A stretch of 64,000 nt of DNA from Rhizoctonia solani (taxonomy: Eukaryota > Basidiomycota > Agaricomycetes > Cantharellales > Ceratobasidiaceae). This document shows, piece by piece, positions 42,989 to 55,541 of this stretch. Location: contig NC_057370.1 of assembly GCF_016906535.1 (NCBI RefSeq), forward strand, positions 496,001-560,000, written 5' to 3'. The position numbers were made by a program, and so were the translations under genes. Position 1 is the stretch's first letter; each line of letters opens with the position of its first letter. The notes under the pieces were generated by a model. It made no database searches. It saw nothing but the letters and a program-made list of their open reading frames with translations, and had not been told where the DNA came from.

Positions 42989-45538
42989 TCAAGGCTTGTT
43001 CTTTGTCAGGTAGTAGCTTGGAACATAGTTGCTCGTAAGCTTCTCAGGTCCCTCCAGCAGAACTGTCAACCACATCCATATCAGTACTGCTTATCCTTTA
43101 TATTCAGGCTTGGAACCCACCAATGACCATTCCCGTAGCCAAGTGAGCATCGATATGGCAGTGCAGCGCAATTGGACCAGGGTCAACAGCACGGAAACGG
43201 ACAGCGACCCACGACTGTCCAGTGATTGCGACGGGCTAGCCATCTCTCTCAGTATCATCCTTCCCGCATACACTGGCCCTGATCACTCACAGTAACAAAG
43301 TCATCCCTGTACGGCGGGTTCTTCATGTTGATACCCTTGTATCCTGCATCCACAGCGGCCTTGATGCTCGCATAAGGGAACACACCGTCACCCGAGCCGA
43401 GCAGCCACGCCTTGACACCGTGCTTGTGCATCGGGTGAGGAGGGTGTATCGCAGGGTTGCCGGCAGTGACGGTGAAGATCAGGTCGACGACCGATCCGTT
43501 CTTGTACGAGAAGTATGTGTACTTGTCGAGCGATGCAAACTGGCTGGGCTGGAACAGCAGAGGGGTGAAGTTGTCCGGAGGCGGCACCCACGACTTGCCT
43601 GTATGAGCCGAATTAGCTAGACGAACCGTCAGAAGCAGAAAGTAGCGCACCGTTGAGCACCCATCCGAACTCGCCGGTGCGGGTGACGTTCAGCGGGATG
43701 GTGACATCAGCGTTGCCTTGAGGAGGTGGTAAGTCAGGGAACGGAGCGAGGTTGGCCATGACAAGGTCAGTTCCGCCGTTGATGAGGTTGCCAGCATAGT
43801 CGATCCACTGTGCATAGTGTCAGTGCTTGAGCTCGAAAAGTACATGATAGCTACTGACAGGCTTCTTGGCCGGGGGCAGAGTCTTTGCCTGCACAAGCCC
43901 AGTGCCGGTCTTGTCAGAGTAGCGAAGGATGGAGAAGCCTGTGATGAGCTGAGGAAGAACGACAGCAGCAGCGCGGATGCGGTAGTCGCCGGGGGTCTGG
44001 TCGAGCTTGACGAAGAACTGGTAGCGCTCGCCGACAGGGATGAGGAGGGATGTTGCTGTCTGGATCTTGGTGTAGTGACCGTCAGCAGCGACTGATGTGA
44101 AGTGTTAGTTACCGATGGGAACAGAAGAGCAGCCGCAAGCTTACAGAAGTAGAGCTTGTGGGAGTCGATGGAGACACGTAAGTCCCACAGCGCACCGCTG
44201 TTCTGTACCAGGTGTTAGTAGGAGGCAATACCCCACGGAGGCGGAAAATGCACGCACAAGAAGGTTGAAGGCGACCCATCCGTCGGACTGCTTGGCAGAG
44301 AACACCTCGAAGGTTGTGTTCGAGTTTGTGCACTCTGTCCACATCGCAGGCTCGACTATGTCAGGCTATATGCGCGTATATCAGCAAGCTAAAGTGTGCA
44401 CTTGGTGGATATCACAAACCTTGGATCCAGGGTACGGGTACATCAGCTTGCTGCTGGGTTGCATCTGAGCATGGCTGTCAGCGACCAGGTCAGACCGAAC
44501 AGGTGCGCATGACTTACGCATCCTTTCTTGGTCAGCGGCTTCTGCTGAGCATTGGCGACGGCGTTGAGCTCGTTCATGTCCGGGCATATCACAGGTCCCT
44601 TTCCGTTGGCTACCGCGAGCGGTCAGTGACTTGATCGAGGGTACACGTACAGTACGGAGACTTACTCAGAAGGTTGTCGATGCAGAGCTGCTCGATGTCC
44701 GTGCGCTCCCACTCTGCCATCCAGTGTTCCGAGGTGTAGTGCTTGTAGTCGTATCTGCATCAGAGCATCAGAGAGAATGACTGGATCGAAGCAGAGCACA
44801 CGTACACGTTGAGCAGAAGGGCGTTGTTCTCGGCCTGCTTGAGCTTCTCGAGCACAGCCGCATTAGTCGAGATCTGGCTGAAAGGCTTGGGCTTGTTGGG
44901 TCTCGGGCGAATGTAGATCGTGCCTTTGAGACCGTCGTCGAGTTGCATTTTCTGTTCAGCTATGTCAGTTGAGCGCAACACATCGCACATCGAGACTCAT
45001 ACGTAGTGAGAGTGGTACCCTGCGAGCGAGCAGTCAGCTATGAGGTCAAGCTAGGGCTGAATGGCACGTACAGTGGAAGCCAGCTTGCTTGACGGTAAAG
45101 TTGTAGACAAAGTCGCCCTGGACCGGGATCGGCCACTGGGTGAGTCCTGGAACTCCATCGGACCACAGAGAGCCAACTTGCTCAATACTGCGGTGGCAGT
45201 CAGTGGCAGAGCGGGGATGAAGGAGTGATAACGGACGTACCCGTGCCAGTGCATGGTGACAGGCTCATGACCTTTGTTGATGACCTTGACGGAGATGTCG
45301 TCGCCCTCGTCCCAGACCAGATGAGGACCCGGAGTCTGGCCGTTGATGAGCCAGGACTCGCGGATGGTGCCATCGGCGTTGTTTGTGCTATAGGTGAGCT
45401 ATGGAAAGGTCAGACGAAGTCGAAGCCGGCGGTAAGGAGAAGAAGTAGACTGACCTCGAGAGTATGCTGGCGAAGGGCAGCGTGAGTCACAGGAAGCAGA
45501 GCTCCTGCGATGAGGAGAGGAATGGATCGAAGCTGCAT
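42989..45538 (-). CDS. laccase-type multicopper oxidase, copy B (intact)
   Basis: Secreted copper enzyme that oxidises phenols or metals with reduction of oxygen to water. ATG 45538; signal peptide MQLRSIPLLIAGALLPVTHA. Copper-binding blocks across about a dozen exons: HWHG, WYHSHY (spliced), HPMHKHG and HCHIDAHLATGM, giving the ten-His, one-Cys set of the type 1 site and the trinuclear cluster. Ten residues after the Cys is Met, so the type 1 copper is predicted to be of the low-potential, Met-ligated class rather than the Leu/Phe types. The C-terminus reads VLLEGPEKLTSNYVPSYYLT..., TGA at 42989-42991. Introns are 50-75 bp. Length about 570 residues is normal. All frames join cleanly, unlike copy A. 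Confidence 0.9.
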
Positions 45539-45639
45539 GGCCGAGCGCCCCGATGCGGTAGGGAGTGGAGTGAAAGTGGTGATGTGGATGTAGTAGAAGC
45601 GCTGGGAGATGGGGAAGGATTGAGAAGTAGTGAGAGAGC

Positions 45640-45645
45640 TTTATA
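45640..45645 (-). promoter_or_regulatory. TATA box of laccase copy B
   Basis: TATAAA on the minus strand about 100 bp before the ATG at 45538, in the same setting as in copy A. Confidence 0.6.
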
Positions 45646-46300
45646 GAGAGCTGGTCGAGCTATGAGTGCAGGCCATAGGGCTTGGCGTGAGCGACTTGCG
45701 CGGAAGAGGTGGTTTGGCGGGCTGGTGCCTTGGGCGGAGAGCGGTGGGCTCGCAGCTGTGGTGTCCCACGATGGGGGCCGCGTCTCCGCGTCAGTACAGG
45801 ATCCGATGAACAGACTGGGTGAGGACATGGTTGGACTCATTGAAATTAACATGAAGCAAATGACCGATCGCGAACAGTACTCGGACTGTAAGGCACGGAG
45901 GTGACGTCAAGACCACGACCCCGGCCAATAATGATTGCTGTGGCCTTTTTTGTTTTTCAGCTTGGCAATATATATGTGGTTGATGGATTATACGTGTATC
46001 ACTAACCGGTAAGCCGACGCGTATTCCAGTTACTCCTCATGTCTGCATCGAATATCCTTGACATCCTTCCGATTTAATTTATACTATTTCTAACTTGAGA
46101 AATTAAATAAATCGCAGCATTTTTTGAAAAAGAAGGTATCGGCGAACTCCGCTTGCGTGGGTGGGCCACCAGGAACGACGGGAGCGGCTCTGGGAATTCG
46201 CCTAAACCGCCCAGCGCTTCGCCACACAAGACCCGGTAACTCACCTCATTAGACTCATCCGGATGGGTTCGGTCTGATCTACCCTGAAATCCTTGGTCCC

Positions 46301-48400
46301 TTGTTCCTGAATGGCCTTCTTAATTAATAGTCCACTGTGCTATTGATCTCTCAGTGTGGCAACCTACGCCAAGCGAATCCCACACTAACGGCAACTAGCC
46401 CACCGCTGCAATAAAACTATCGTGCTAATACCTTGCGGTACAGTCCGCAATTCCCTCCGTATTTCGGTAGCATGAGCAACCGTTAGGGGTTGGATAGAGG
46501 AGGTATACACTGTTGATTTGAATAAAAGCGCTATGCTAGTACACTGGTGTTCATTCAGGGCCTCCGTCAATCACTAGCCCCATCTACCTACCACTGTACC
46601 ATACATATGCGTATTACACTTTATCTATCCTAAATTATTCCCAGTATACATTATCAAATTCATAATAAGATAAATTACCTACCACACGAGAGTTCCTTGG
46701 CTACGGCCCCAGATTCGATTGAAAGTTACTAAGTCAAAGGATAAACCATTAAGTGCCCTCTTTGGGCAATATACGTCAAACTACGTTGGATATACTGGTT
46801 AAAAACACGTAAATATCGTTAAGGTGGACTGGCCAACTATTGCTCAGATTTAACCTTGTTGATCCGAATACAGCCCTCAATTAGAACGATGACAAGCCTA
46901 CCTCACGTGCACCCATCTCCAACCCTGCACCGTAACCCAGGTCCACACAACCTATTACCTGTTTATAAGCTTGGTACCATAGCTCAACTCTATATCTGTC
47001 CACTTATTTTGCTATATGCGTCCGTTTCTTCTGGCGGACGAACAAACTGTTCTGATTTAATTTCAGGTGCTTAACAGCATGCCCTTCGTGCCTTCAGCTT
47101 CTCTTGAGGTCTGCGGTCAGGTCGATAAACGCAAGTTATCTAAGCCTTAGCTCAGAAAGGATACTGTGAGACCAGATTTATCGTCTTGATTCAATATTGT
47201 TGGAGTGTTCGACTGGTCCCGCGCCTTAGTGTTATTCTCATGTTATCACTGGGAGTCCTAACTAGATTTTATTTGCCAGTATTGATACGAGCCACTTCTG
47301 TCCCCGCCGCAAGGTATCTGGTGCTGTGCTTGGTATTGGCCCCGTATTTTCCGCCCCGTCAACCACTCTTCCCTGCGCATAGAAAGGCTGACCACTTGGC
47401 CCACGAGCCTCCCTCACATCTTGGTTGCCCCAGTCTCTTTATTCAGCGTTGCACGTACGACCCCAGTAACTACTGTCCGTTTCTAGCCCTTATGAGTTCT
47501 CTCACAGTACCGTCGCACCAGACACGGCTTGCGAGTCAGTAGCTCTGACAGTGCGGCTGTGATCTGGAGCTTGCAGAGATGCACTCGCCAGGACTTAGGC
47601 GTAGGAAAGCGGGGACTAGAGTGGCGCAACCACGTGACTACTTGGTGTTTGTGATCGACCACACTCATACGGCGCGCTTGGTCTTCCGACGCGCCTCTAC
47701 TTTCTTCAGTCCCACCCTTAACAACTTGAGTCAGCCTAAGTTGGCTTTAAGCTTAAGTTATCAACATTTTCTCCCAACTCTTGCCCTGCTATGACCATCT
47801 TCAGGGATGGCCCACCCTCCTGCGAGTGCCCCTCGCGTCTGAGTGCTTCAGACACATCCGGTGCACGCTCCGCGCTGAATCCTCAGGACCATCTGGAGCC
47901 TGGCAAAATCATATGCACGGGTTTCAAAAGTCAGAGCCCCAGAGCCTAAGTAGAATAAGCAACGTGTTGTGAAAATTAAGGTTTTAGTGCATCCTGACCG
48001 GTCTAGCCACTACAAAAGCCACATTATTGATGCCAGTGTATCACAGAGAGGGATACGGTCTATCTTCGATGCCTCCTCCATGTCATTTAACACAGTTTGT
48101 AGAAAGGTGCTGCAACTGATAAGAACTCTCGGACGACCATAGCTAGTATTGCTTAGTTGGTCCAAATGTTTATGTTAAATTTTTTGTGTTGTGATGAGAT
48201 TCTAAAGTACCGCAACCCCGCATAAAGCCCGGATCCTGCCAATGATTCGGCTCTGGAACAAACAATTCGCAGCTGGGAGACGCAAGGTATATTGGGATGC
48301 GGATTCATGGACATCATATTTTGGATCTTATTCACACTCAGCATATAAGGCGCGGCATTTTGCGTCCAAAAAGCCGCGCTTTGAAGGTCCACAGTGCATC
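46301..48400. other. gene-poor stretch with an old dispersed repeat
   Basis: No protein gene recognised. 47546-47980 resembles, in the same orientation, the two pieces that flank element 2 (13118-13275 and 20755-20910), so it is probably an uninterrupted copy of the same old repeat. This copy has kept many CpG sites that are TpG/CpA in the other. Confidence 0.4.
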
Positions 48401-48726
48401 ATGACCACTTGCTGTTATCCCCTTACCTGTCTCATCATCGCAGCAATATCGTGTTTTCTTCCGGCACTGGCAATTGGTAGAAGAGAATTGCTATCCGATT
48501 GGACAATAATAAAAGCAAAACATTGCGACAGTGCACACTGCGGCAAGAACCTCAGTTATTCAAATTCGTTTTCTAACCGAGACCCCGGATCAGGGATGCT
48601 GCGCAAGTTCCCCAGGCAGGTAACCTCCGACAGGTTCTTGATTTCATGTATGCGTCCTAAACCTCACTCTGGTCGCTTTAGGCCCCTATAAACTGGCTAT
48701 CAATGAGCTTAGTGGTAATCAAGTAA
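48401..48726 (+). CDS. possible small secreted protein
   Basis: ATG 48401 opens a hydrophobic leader (MTTCCYPLTCLIIAAISCFL) with a likely cleavage after ALA. A short polar part follows (WTIIKAKHCDSAHCGKNLSY ... MLRKFPRQ), then a 62 bp intron (GTAACC..CTTTAG, 48620-48681) and a 14-codon last exon ending VVIK, TAA 48724-48726. A TATA-like CATATAAGG lies about 60 bp upstream. About 87 residues, two Cys in the mature part. No family recognised; size and leader fit a small secreted (effector-like) protein, but chance is not excluded. Confidence 0.38.
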
Positions 48727-49285
48727 CCAGTCAGTTTGCGATTTTTCAAAAAGACCTGTCACGTTTTCAATATTCGTAGCAATTGAAGCTAGGAATAATT
48801 AAGTATCGACAAACATATGCACCACTCGGACGCGCCTCTCGTAAACGCGTCAGTTCTTCCAAAGTGCATGCATATAGAATTCCGGTCTCCATTGCCGACT
48901 GCGGTCGAAGTGCCACATGATCAACCGGCAAATGGTCGTTGGCTACCTATTTCATTTCAATCAATGCCACTACTTCCCCCGGACTTGGATACGCCGCAGT
49001 TTGGATTGGTTAGTGCTGCAGGTCGATGTAATTTAACTGCTCGCAACGCTTCGCCAAGCATTCGAATCAGCCAACTTGGCTTCTATGTGTTTATCATTTC
49101 ATTCGAAGCTACGTTAGTGGCTGCGGATGTGAGAGCCTAAAATACTGAAATGTTCACCGGTCGGGTATAAAAGACATGGCCAGATGACGAGTCGAGTTAC
49201 CAAACAATCTAATACCTCACCTAGCTTCATTAGCAGCCTTCAGTCACTTTTCTCTTCTTTAAATACTCAAACCACACACATAACA
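48727..49285. other. promoter region of the dioxygenase gene
   Basis: An ORF at 48817-49140 has no domain signal. A TATA-like GGTATAAAAG lies at 49164-49173, about 115 bp before the ATG at 49286. Confidence 0.5.
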
Positions 49286-51069
49286 ATGTTGCCCAAAACC
49301 TTGAGCGTCGTTGCCCTCGGCCTTACCGCCGTTGCAGGCATTGTTTCTGGTAAGCCGAGTCGAGCTCCGATACTATATCATACTCACTAGAACTTTTAGC
49401 CCACCCTGGAGAGGCTCACTCGCTACCTCGCGCCGAGCTCGGCCGCCGCCAACTTGAAGCTAACAAGCGTCATTTGCAGGCCCGCAACTGCGCGTCCCAG
49501 ATTGCTGAGTTCAATGCCAAACGCAAGGTGCGCAAATATCTTTATTGACCGCGGAGCAAAATTCTCACAAAGCATCAAACATAATAGGCCAAGCGTGCAC
49601 TAGCTAAGCGTAGCAATGAGCCTGCGTCGCTCAACGGCCGTCACTTCCGCCGTCAGGGCCAGTACGGTCAAGGTCAACCTGGTCATGGCCAGGGCTGGGG
49701 ATACCTCGGCGGCCCTGGAGGTCACGGAAATGGACATGGACAGCCTAGTGGGCAAGGTCCTTCAAGCTTTACTCGTAGCGCTTCCAGTGCCCCTAGTAGC
49801 ATCGCAACTTCCGCTGATGCCACAATCACTGCTACCGCGAGTGAGTCGACGGTGATTGCGACCGGCATTTCAACCAGCACAGATGTCGCAACTTCGACGG
49901 CTAGTGCCAACAGCCCCACTTACTCGACCATCCAGAACGTGAGTATGGCCTCATGATCTCTCTATATGTATGCAGCCCGTTCTTACGCACTCTTTCCAGT
50001 CCACCTGCGTGACTGCACCAGAGGTCACCGAGGGGCCATACTACGTGAACAACGAGTACCTTCGCCAGGATATCAGCGAAGACCAAGACGGCGTGCCGCT
50101 TGTGCTCGATATTGGAGTGATCGACGTGACCACCTGCCAGCCGCTTGACCAAGCACTAGTAGAGATCTGGCACTGCAATGTAAGCAATTCTTGGGATTAT
50201 AACGAGCGAAAGACCAACCCTATTTTCAGGCTACCGGTCAATACTCGGGCTTCACCAGCGCACAATTGGATCTTCCGAGTGGTGGGAATGGCACCGCGCC
50301 TGGTGGTAACAGCACTGCACCAGTCAACGGAACAGCACCTACTGGTACTGAGTCAGCAGGCGCAGCACCGACTGGCGGAGCTGGAGGCGGAGGAATGGGC
50401 TCGACCAGCATGACTGATCAACGTAAGCGGCCGTTTCTCTTTCGCCACATGCTAAGCACTGAACTGGTTGAAAAGTTACTTTCCTGCGCGGCGGATGGGC
50501 TACTAACTCGGAGGGCATGGTCGAGTTCAAGAGCATATACCCTGGATACTGTAAGTACAAGGAGCATCACACAAGAAGTATGTGTACTCATGCATATATC
50601 ACCAAACAGACACCGGACGTACTGTGCATATCCACACGATGGTCCAGACTAACTACTCAGTTGCTACTAACGGCTCAATCATTAGCCACGCTGGTAGCTT
50701 GCACCATATTGGTCAGCTCTTCTTCGAAGACGATCTCAACAACAAGATTGTTACCCAGGGAGCATATGCGAACACGACACAGAGCCGCACTTATAACACT
50801 GAGGACAACATTCTGGATAGCGAGAACGCAGACGGGTACAATGCCATTGCTAGCACGGAGCTACTCGGAGAGACCGAGACCGATGGTATTTTGGCATATA
50901 TCAGTAAGCTCACTCACATAATCTGGTCCCGTATATGTACTCACCAAAATGAATAGCTATTGGCGTTGATCCCACATTTGTTGGCTCGATTACCTCGACT
51001 AACTATGTGACTGCAGAACTAGAGGAACCCACCACTTCTACCACTGCTGCTCCTGAAACCACAGCCTAA
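49286..51069 (+). CDS. secreted intradiol ring-cleavage dioxygenase
   Basis: Family of Fe(III) enzymes that open catechol-type rings between the hydroxyls. Signal peptide MLPKTLSVVALGLTAVAGIVS is split by an intron. A propeptide-like Arg/Lys-rich part and a Gly/Gln- and Ser/Thr-rich linker follow. The catalytic domain reads TCVTAPEVTEGPYYVNNEYL, DVTTCQPLDQALVEIWHCN, a Gly/Asn/Thr-rich insert, FLRGGWATNSEGMVEFKSIY, GRTVHIHTMV, HIGQLFFEDDL. The Tyr in GPYY, the Tyr next to the GR motif and the two His in HIH are the expected iron ligands. TAA at 51067-51069. This matches the fungal extracellular intradiol group rather than the cytosolic catechol or hydroxyquinol enzymes. Confidence 0.9.
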
Positions 51070-51302
51070 GGACTGCCACGAAATTATCTTCGTAGCTCTA
51101 GCTTCCTCTTCATATAAAAAAGCCCCTTGTAGCTAGCAGCCTATTAATACCAAGCAGAATAATTTTATTTATTACCCATAATTTCACGCTAAATGTTGTC
51201 TGTCCCGTATACTTTAAACTATTAGAATCCGGAGTCAATTTCCGACAGGTCTCCGAGCTATCAAAAGCAGGAATTCAATGTATCATTCAAAATAAGTTCT
51301 AT

Positions 51303-52540
51303 TTACTTGCTGAAAGCCTTCTTTAGATAGTCGATCTCTTCTGCCCGCACAGCGCGCGAAATCTCGCACACCTGTAGATTAATCAGTAGTATTCGACCAG
51401 TCACCGGTAAGTGCTTACATGGTCCGCAGAAAGCCCAAGGTGACTTAGACCTATTGAGCGTCAGCAGTGTTCCACAAGCATAATTTAACTTGACTTACCT
51501 TTGACTTCTTTCAAAGTAACAGTCACCCCACGCTCTCTCATCTTTTCAGCGTACATTATACCCTCACTTTTCAAGATATCGAATTCCGTAACAATAACCA
51601 ACGCAGGCGCGAGGCCTTCGTATGCCTTGTCGTCTTCTTGGAGGAGCGGAGATGCGTCAGGTTTGGCACGATCTTCAACATTCGGAAGATAATGGTCGCG
51701 TAGCCAGAGCATATCCAACGCACGGAGTGCCCATACATTCTGATACTCGAGCATCGACGGTGTCCACTTCGATTTATCATCTACTGTAAAGGTCATATCG
51801 GTTCCTGGGACAATCAAAATTTGAAGAACCAGGGGGATACGCGGAGAAGCGAGCGATGCACGTTGTGCAATAACGGCCGATAGCGTTCCCCCCCTTGAAT
51901 TATCCATCAGTACCATACCCATGTAATCCCCTTGCGGTTCTGCTTGGAGCACTTACGACGACACTCCGGCCACAGCCACGCGCGAAATATCCAACCCGAG
52001 TTCTTCCTTGCCTGTCCCACGCAACCATTCGAATGCATTCCAACAATCATCAATCGCTGCTGGGTACGGATGTTCCGGCGCTAGCCTATAGTCAACTGAA
52101 ACAACCACGCATTCGGCCTCTTTCAAAAATCATTATTAAACAAGGCTCGGGACACATAGTAGACAAAACGTACCAACGCACGCCCTTGAAAAGAAGGAAA
52201 TTCCTGTCTCGGCATTTCCCAACAGATACCCCCCTCCGTGAATGAATAGCAAGACCGGCCATCCCTCACTTGGTCGTTCGCTCATTGGAGTCAAAACGAG
52301 GACCTTGAATTTGCCAAGGTCAAATGTGCGAGTGGAGCCGACTGCAACAGGAGCAGCTTGGCCTAGATCAGGCGGGGGAGCAGACGATATTATTTGACGA
52401 TATTCGGGAGACCATTCGATTGTATGAAAGGGGACGCGCGTGGCGGGCGGTTGGGCTTCGACAAATGCACGATAATCGGGGACAAGACGATCAAGCAGAG
52501 TTTGAGGAATATCCGTCGAGGTTGGGGAGTTTCCAGACAT
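51303..52540 (-). CDS. alpha/beta hydrolase (hormone-sensitive-lipase-like esterase)
   Basis: Minus strand, ATG 52540 ([20 protein letters not shown]). The oxyanion motif HGGGYLLG follows VLLFIH, a substrate-side [14 protein letters not shown] lies in the next exon, and the nucleophile Ser sits in AGVSSGGT, split by an intron. The acid Asp is in [13 protein letters not shown] and the His in [11 protein letters not shown]; the end reads [12 protein letters not shown] with TAA at 51303-51305. The order and HGGG fit the bacterial HSL/arylacetamide-deacetylase branch, acting on short or aromatic esters. About 340 residues, no signal peptide, so cytosolic. It lies 233 bp from the dioxygenase, tail to tail, and near a BVMO whose ester products it could hydrolyse (inference). 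Confidence 0.88.
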
Positions 52541-53970
52541 CGCGTTAGGCTTGAGAGTGGAGTATACTAGGACTAGGTTGAGCACCAAAGCTTGGGTACT
52601 GCGTTTATTTATGGCTGAACTTGGTGGAGTGCCGAATCAAGTTCAATCGGCGGTTATCAAACTGGCCGTAATTGATCGCAATACAGCCCAATGAGAAATC
52701 AACACTCATCCGAACCTATATAGGTGGAGGTAGACATTTCCCGATCCCCGGCATGCCGTGCCATTTTGTACATCCGGACTGGGTGTGTTCTTGATCCCGA
52801 ACCGATGTGGAGGTTCTTGGAAGCCGTAGGTTCTTTTACTCTTTTGCACCAGTTCTTTCTATGATTTCGCGATTTAGAGGGTATACATGGTTGATTCCAG
52901 AAGCAAGGCTATGCAATATCTAGAGAGTCTAGTTTGCCTGATTATGTAGCATAGAGAATCAATCGGGCTAGGCCTGGGTATGGCGTGAGAAGTATCACGT
53001 GACGTCCGCTTCGAGCCCTATGGATCGTCCATCCAGGAGTCCGTGGAACTGCCGGTTGAGCCACAGAGCAACAATGTTAAGTAGTGTTTGGGCTTATGGA
53101 TATGCCAGCCAGTACCTGATATTTTTTACAATTCTGGCGGTCGCTTTTCTCCAGGAGTCGGATAACAAAAATAGTTAGCTTGAAACTAACGAATGCGCTA
53201 TTTAGCCCTGGTGAATCCATTCAGCAAATATTACAATAAATTAACAAACGGCAACGGATCGTTCGATAAGTTGGATGAGCTGGATATTTTCTACATGTTT
53301 TACCCTAAGCATTCTCGATTCCCAAACTTACCCTATGCTGAAACCCAGGTCCTGACTAGTTATACAGTGACTTGAACAAAGAGAGGGCCGTGAAATGCGA
53401 CACATACCCCTACCGATAACCAAAGGCATCACCCCGCTTTATCTTCAGGCCAGTTTTCTATTGCAGTTCTCCGATTCTCGAGGTACATGTATTATCACTG
53501 AAGATCGATTTGATGAGCAGATCTTGGCCAGCGAATTTTGGTCCGACTGATAGAGCTTACTTGGCCACTATTAAATGGGCATAAATGAGGGCGTACGGAG
53601 ATCTCACAAGTTCTCGAGGGAAGAGGAAACACCCTCCAGTAATAAGAGACGGAACGCCCATAAATTATTGGCCGCCTCAAATAACAAAATGGCGCTGACA
53701 CGTTGATCTTGGTGCGAACATTGCCAAGATTCTGTGAATTACAGGGAAGATTTACTGACATCAAGACAATTCATGATGGCTGCAAGGTTCGGATACAGTA
53801 TGGGGTGGTTAAGCGAATAGGCTTTTTGCACGTGATGTGACCGGGGTCCGATACGGTCTGTTTCAGGACCCCGAGGATGAAACGGCAGCAAGGCTTATAC
53901 ACGACGGTCCCCACGACACGACTTTAACTATCCTCTGCATACACCGCAGCCCTGTGCCCCAACTGTAGCG
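52541..53970. other. intergenic, divergent promoters
   Basis: Lies between the esterase (-) and SH3 gene (+) and should contain both promoters. No RNA gene or repeat seen; a 60-codon ORF at 53193 has no support. Confidence 0.5.
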
Positions 53971-55019
53971 ATGGCCAACTACAAAGAAGTAACAGTAGAT
54001 CAACTCCCCTCGGAGCCAGGTGCGGAATATCTCCAAGTTGCGGGATCACCGCTCATTAACGCAGATTTATCGTGTCGCTAGCAAACTCACTACTGCTTCA
54101 GCCCCAACCGACATCACCATTTCCCAGCCCTTCCTCCTCATTCGTTCCTCCGCCGGCTCAGGAGCCACATGAATTCGCGAACAAGGTGCGAGAAAATAAT
54201 CATTTTTTAATCTACTCGAAATTTATTATAGATCCATCAGACACGACACGGATTGCAGCTGCTAAACAACCTCGTAGCGCGGTTCACTCGCGACGTAACT
54301 CGAGCGAGGACAGACAGCTACTATCTTCTCCATCGCATGACTCTAATTCCCAACCCCTTGCTCCTGACCAAGCACTCCCTACTCCCTCTTTGAAACGATT
54401 CTCAGTCGAGTCCAACAATTCGTTATCAAGCTCTCGACCGGCACCAGCATCACCGGCACTGAGCCGGCATTCATCTCTCTTGCACGCTGGCTCGGCAAAG
54501 CGTCTCTCCACGCTGTCCATAGTCTCCACTTCGACACCACCTCCAATTACCGGAGTTGCCAATCGTCGAATGTCGATCAAAATAAGAGATTTTGCCTTTC
54601 TTCCCGCCGATGAACGTCATTTCGGCCGATCTTCACGAAACCGAGACAGTGTAGCTAGTTCCACTGGCTCCGAGGTGTTCTATGGCAGTCTAGGGCCAGG
54701 TTCTCCTTCGTCATCTTCATCTGGGTGCCAATCACCTGGAGAAGAAGAAGAGCCTATTTTTGTTCCTGGGATATATCGTGCGCTGTATCCCTTCGAGCCT
54801 GAAGGAACCGCGGAAATGGCTTTGGTCGAGGACCAACGGATCCATGTCCTCGGACGAGGCGGAGGTGTGGGGTGGGTGGTAGTTCTCAAACCAGATGGCG
54901 AACACGCATTAGTCCCGGAAGGTTACTTGGAGCTCGTCAAGGCGGATCTCGAAGAGGACGACGATGACGAGAGCGTAGGCACTACGGAACCACCCCAGAC
55001 TCCGAGAGCTTTGCCCTAG
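53971..55019 (+). CDS. SH3-domain protein, Nbp2/Skb5-like
   Basis: Exon 1 MANYKEVTVDQLPSEP, a 53 bp intron, then NSLLLQPQPTSPFPSPSSSF, a second intron of 48 bp (in phase, GTGCGAG..TTATAG, near 54186) and a long exon to TAG 55017-55019. A Ser/Pro-rich middle (KRFSVESNNSLSSSRPAP; SRHSSLLHAG) has many possible phosphorylation sites. A C-terminal SH3 domain follows (YRALYPFEPEGTAEMALVED..., GWVVVLKPDGEHALVPEGYL), then an acidic tail. The SH3 with GGGVGWVVV and LVPEGYLEL resembles yeast Nbp2 and fission yeast Skb5, adaptors for MAP-kinase phosphatase and PAK kinases. About 315 residues. Confidence 0.82.
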
Positions 55020-55541
55020 CAGGTGTTAGATTGATTCTCTCCCATTAGATACTTGATTCTCGCTTTTGATCTCTACACCTTTTTTTGGATGAACCGTGTG
55101 GCGTGTATCTGTATGTTTTTGTCTCCTTTTCTGTTTCCGTTTTGATTACCCATTTTGTTGTGAATTTTATGTGCATTCGTAGCCGTGCGAACGCGTCGCG
55201 TGGTGGATCGCGTGATTGACTATTTGGAAAATATTCATTTGCAACACAATTTGATCATGGAGATGAAACTTCACAGTCAGGACCCGGCCGCAGCGTCAAC
55301 TAAAGTCGGTCGATCCTGGCCTGAAATTGGTACTCAGTCGGGGTGGACATAGCATATATTGTATTCAATCCACGATAGTTCACATAGTTAGCATATAAGC
55401 CTCTGCTCACAGGAGCTGCGCCCGGAGCGACTCGATCAAGTGTTTGAATGACCCCGTGTGCGACGAAATAATCCCATGACCAGTCTTCACGAGCGTCAAA
55501 GCGCCGGCACCGCGGTCAACAACACCAACTGAGCAGAGAAG
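55020..55541. other. 3' flanks of the SH3 and BVMO genes
   Basis: No gene. T-rich stretch after the SH3 stop (TTTTTTTGG near 55080) fits a 3' UTR. Confidence 0.5.

Larger units (their letters stand above)
42984..46300 (-). repeat. inverted segmental duplication, copy B
   Basis: Reverse complement of 2560-5558 plus 12411-12692. Contains the laccase, core promoter and an upstream region with the shared GACGTCACCTCCRTG motif. Upstream of about 45,900 only patches match, including the distal CAGACCGAACCCAT..GGATG block near 46,255. Confidence 0.87.

Noticed and set aside
48817..49140. 107-codon ORF before the dioxygenase
   Set aside because: No domain or composition signal; it overlaps the probable promoter of the downstream gene.
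53193..53375. 60-codon ORF in the intergenic region
   Set aside because: Short, AT-rich, isolated, with no leader or motif.
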